Assembly: GCA_964530225.1 (NCBI GenBank)
Contig: CAZHBA010000067.1
Coordinates: 1 to 7,283 of the forward strand
Source: CAZHBA01 sp964530225
Lineage (GTDB): Bacteria > Pseudomonadota > Alphaproteobacteria > UBA6615
Reading direction: 5' to 3'
Length of the DNA stretch: 7,283 nucleotides
The notes under the pieces are model-generated. The model saw only the letters and a program-made list of their open reading frames with translations, ran no database searches and had not been told where the DNA came from. Position 1 is the first letter of the stretch, and the number at the start of each line of letters is the position of its first letter. The translations under genes and the position numbers were made by a program. Shown here in pieces: positions 6,370 through 7,283 of the stretch.

Positions 6370-6951
6370 ATGCAACCGGGTAATGGACTCATGGCTAAAT
6401 ATTCACCGCAAGCAACAGGTGACGACCGTATTTGCGTCGGTGTAGTAACTGGTGTGCATGGTCTCAAGGGTTTGGTGTGGGTCAAGCCTTTCACCGAATC
6501 GCCGGAGGCGGTGACAGCCTACGGTTCGGTCGAAACCGAGGACGGCAGCCGGCGGTTGGAACTTGAGTTCGCCAATAAGGCCGGCAAGGGCCAAATTGCG
6601 GTTCGAATTGCTGGCATCACCAATCGTGACGCCGCCCAGGCGTTGAAGGGCCAGCGTCTGTACGTCAGGCGCGAGCGGTTGCCGGCGCCGGAGGCCGGCG
6701 AGTTCTACTATGCCGATTTGATCGATTTGGCGGTGCAACGGATGAGCGGCGCGAGCGTTGGCAAGGTTCATGGGGTCTACGATTTCGGCGCCGGCGATGT
6801 TTTGGAAATCGCCGATGAGGCGGGCGCTTTGATTATGGTGCCGTTCACCGTCGACGCGGTGCCGGAAATTGACCTCGCCGGTGGGCGCGTGGTTGTGACC
6901 GACGCCTATATCGACGTACCGGACGAAGAACGAAGTTGCGATGAACACTAA
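6370..6951 (+). CDS. rimM: 16S rRNA processing / 30S maturation factor RimM
   Basis: RimM binds the head of the 30S subunit (via S19) and helps mature 16S rRNA; it is commonly co-transcribed with rpsP and trmD. The 193-residue reading frame shows the N-terminal RimM domain (ICVGVVTGVHGLKGLVWVKP, 21-40, then FTESPEAVTAYGSV) and IAGITNRDAAQALKGQRLYV (80-99). The C-terminal PRC-barrel starts at EFYYADLIDL (111-120) and contains VPFTVDAVPEIDL. Length is normal. The start is uncertain. ATG 6370 gives the full frame, while ATG 6391 (MAKYSPQATGDDRICVG, 186 residues) also fits family N-termini. Neither has a convincing Shine-Dalgarno sequence. Its last 11 bases overlap the trmD start. Confidence 0.95.
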   Translation: MQPGNGLMAKYSPQATGDDRICVGVVTGVHGLKGLVWVKPFTESPEAVTAYGSVETEDGSRRLELEFANKAGKGQIAVRIAGITNRDAAQALKGQRLYVRRERLPAPEAGEFYYADLIDLAVQRMSGASVGKVHGVYDFGAGDVLEIADEAGALIMVPFTVDAVPEIDLAGGRVVVTDAYIDVPDEERSCDEH

Positions 6952-7283
6952 TCCTCAACCCGGCCGCTCGTGGCATGCCGTCGTCGTGACGCTGTTTCCC
7001 CAGATGTTCCCCGGCCTGCTGGGCGCCAGCCTCAGTGGCCGGGCGCTGGAGGGGGGAACCTGGCGTCTCGATTCGGTGAATATCCGCGACTTTACCACCG
7101 ATCGTCACCATACCGTCGATGGCGAGCCGTTTGGCGGTGGTCCGGGTATGGTGATGCGCCCGGATATCGTCGATTCGGCGTTGGATGCGGCGGTTAATTT
7201 GGTTGACGGTGTGGCGCCGATCATCTATCTCAGCCCGCGCGGGCGTCCCTTGGACCAGAAGCGGGTCCGGGAACTCGCAGACG
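6941..7283 (+). CDS. trmD: tRNA (guanine-N1-)-methyltransferase TrmD (3' end outside window)
   Basis: TrmD methylates N1 of G37 in tRNAs with G at position 36, using SAM, and prevents +1 frameshifting. The 114 codons present show VVVTLFPQMFPGLLGASLSG near the N-terminus, then NIRDFTTDRHHTVDGEPFGG, GGPGMVMRPDIV and the knot-forming YLSPRGRPLDQKRVRELA just before the window edge. The rest of the SAM-binding trefoil knot and the tRNA-binding C-terminal domain lie outside. The ATG at 6941 overlaps rimM by 11 bases and is preceded by a weak GAAG-type ribosome-binding site, so translational coupling to rimM is likely. One oddity is VDG where many family members have VDD. Confidence 0.96.
   Translation, partial: MNTNPQPGRSWHAVVVTLFPQMFPGLLGASLSGRALEGGTWRLDSVNIRDFTTDRHHTVDGEPFGGGPGMVMRPDIVDSALDAAVNLVDGVAPIIYLSPRGRPLDQKRVRELAD

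Overview
The window is a compact, GC-rich chromosomal segment that looks alphaproteobacterial. The support is protein wording: an Ffh with LTRIDGDARGG, a short FtsY without a long acidic N-terminal domain, an XRE regulator containing ISFQQVQKYESGANRISASK, and an S16 with a long Ala/Glu tail. The order ffh ... rpsP-rimM-trmD also fits. I infer a Rhodospirillales-like or uncultured lineage, but the sequence does not settle this. There are no insertion sequences, integrases, CRISPR arrays, tRNAs or rRNAs.

Left half, minus strand, read right to left: an XRE-family regulator (2927-3304), dapF (1975-2844), mtaB (717-1973) and the first 240 codons of ftsY (1-720, cut by the window edge). The last three are packed very tightly: one base separates dapF from mtaB, and mtaB and ftsY share an ATGA overlap. 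They are almost certainly one operon, possibly headed by the XRE gene.

Centre (3305-3942): a 638-base divergent intergenic region with no convincing gene. It holds two adjacent dyads just upstream of the XRE gene, an imperfect hairpin at 3531-3562, a very AT-rich block (about 30% G+C over 3571-3720, about 19% over 3571-3640), a candidate sigma-70-type promoter at 3765-3793, and a stretch with strong stem-loops in front of ffh.

Right half, plus strand: ffh (3943-5325, TTG start), a small VOC/glyoxalase-fold gene (5340-5738), rpsP (5752-6348), rimM (6370-6951) and the first 114 codons of trmD (6941-7283, cut by the window edge). Spacings are 14, 13 and 21 bases, then an 11-base overlap, so this is one transcription unit.

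Together the two arms carry both GTPases of co-translational membrane targeting (Ffh and its receptor FtsY). They also carry a ribosomal protein with its 30S maturation factor, two tRNA position-37 modification enzymes (MtaB and TrmD), and a lysine/peptidoglycan precursor enzyme (DapF). Most of this is ordinary housekeeping. The less ordinary points are the VOC gene inside the ffh-rpsP operon, the roughly 90-residue repetitive acidic tail on S16, the structured leader and TTG start of ffh, the dyads by the XRE gene, and the AT-rich block. I see no clear evidence of a wholly new multi-gene system.
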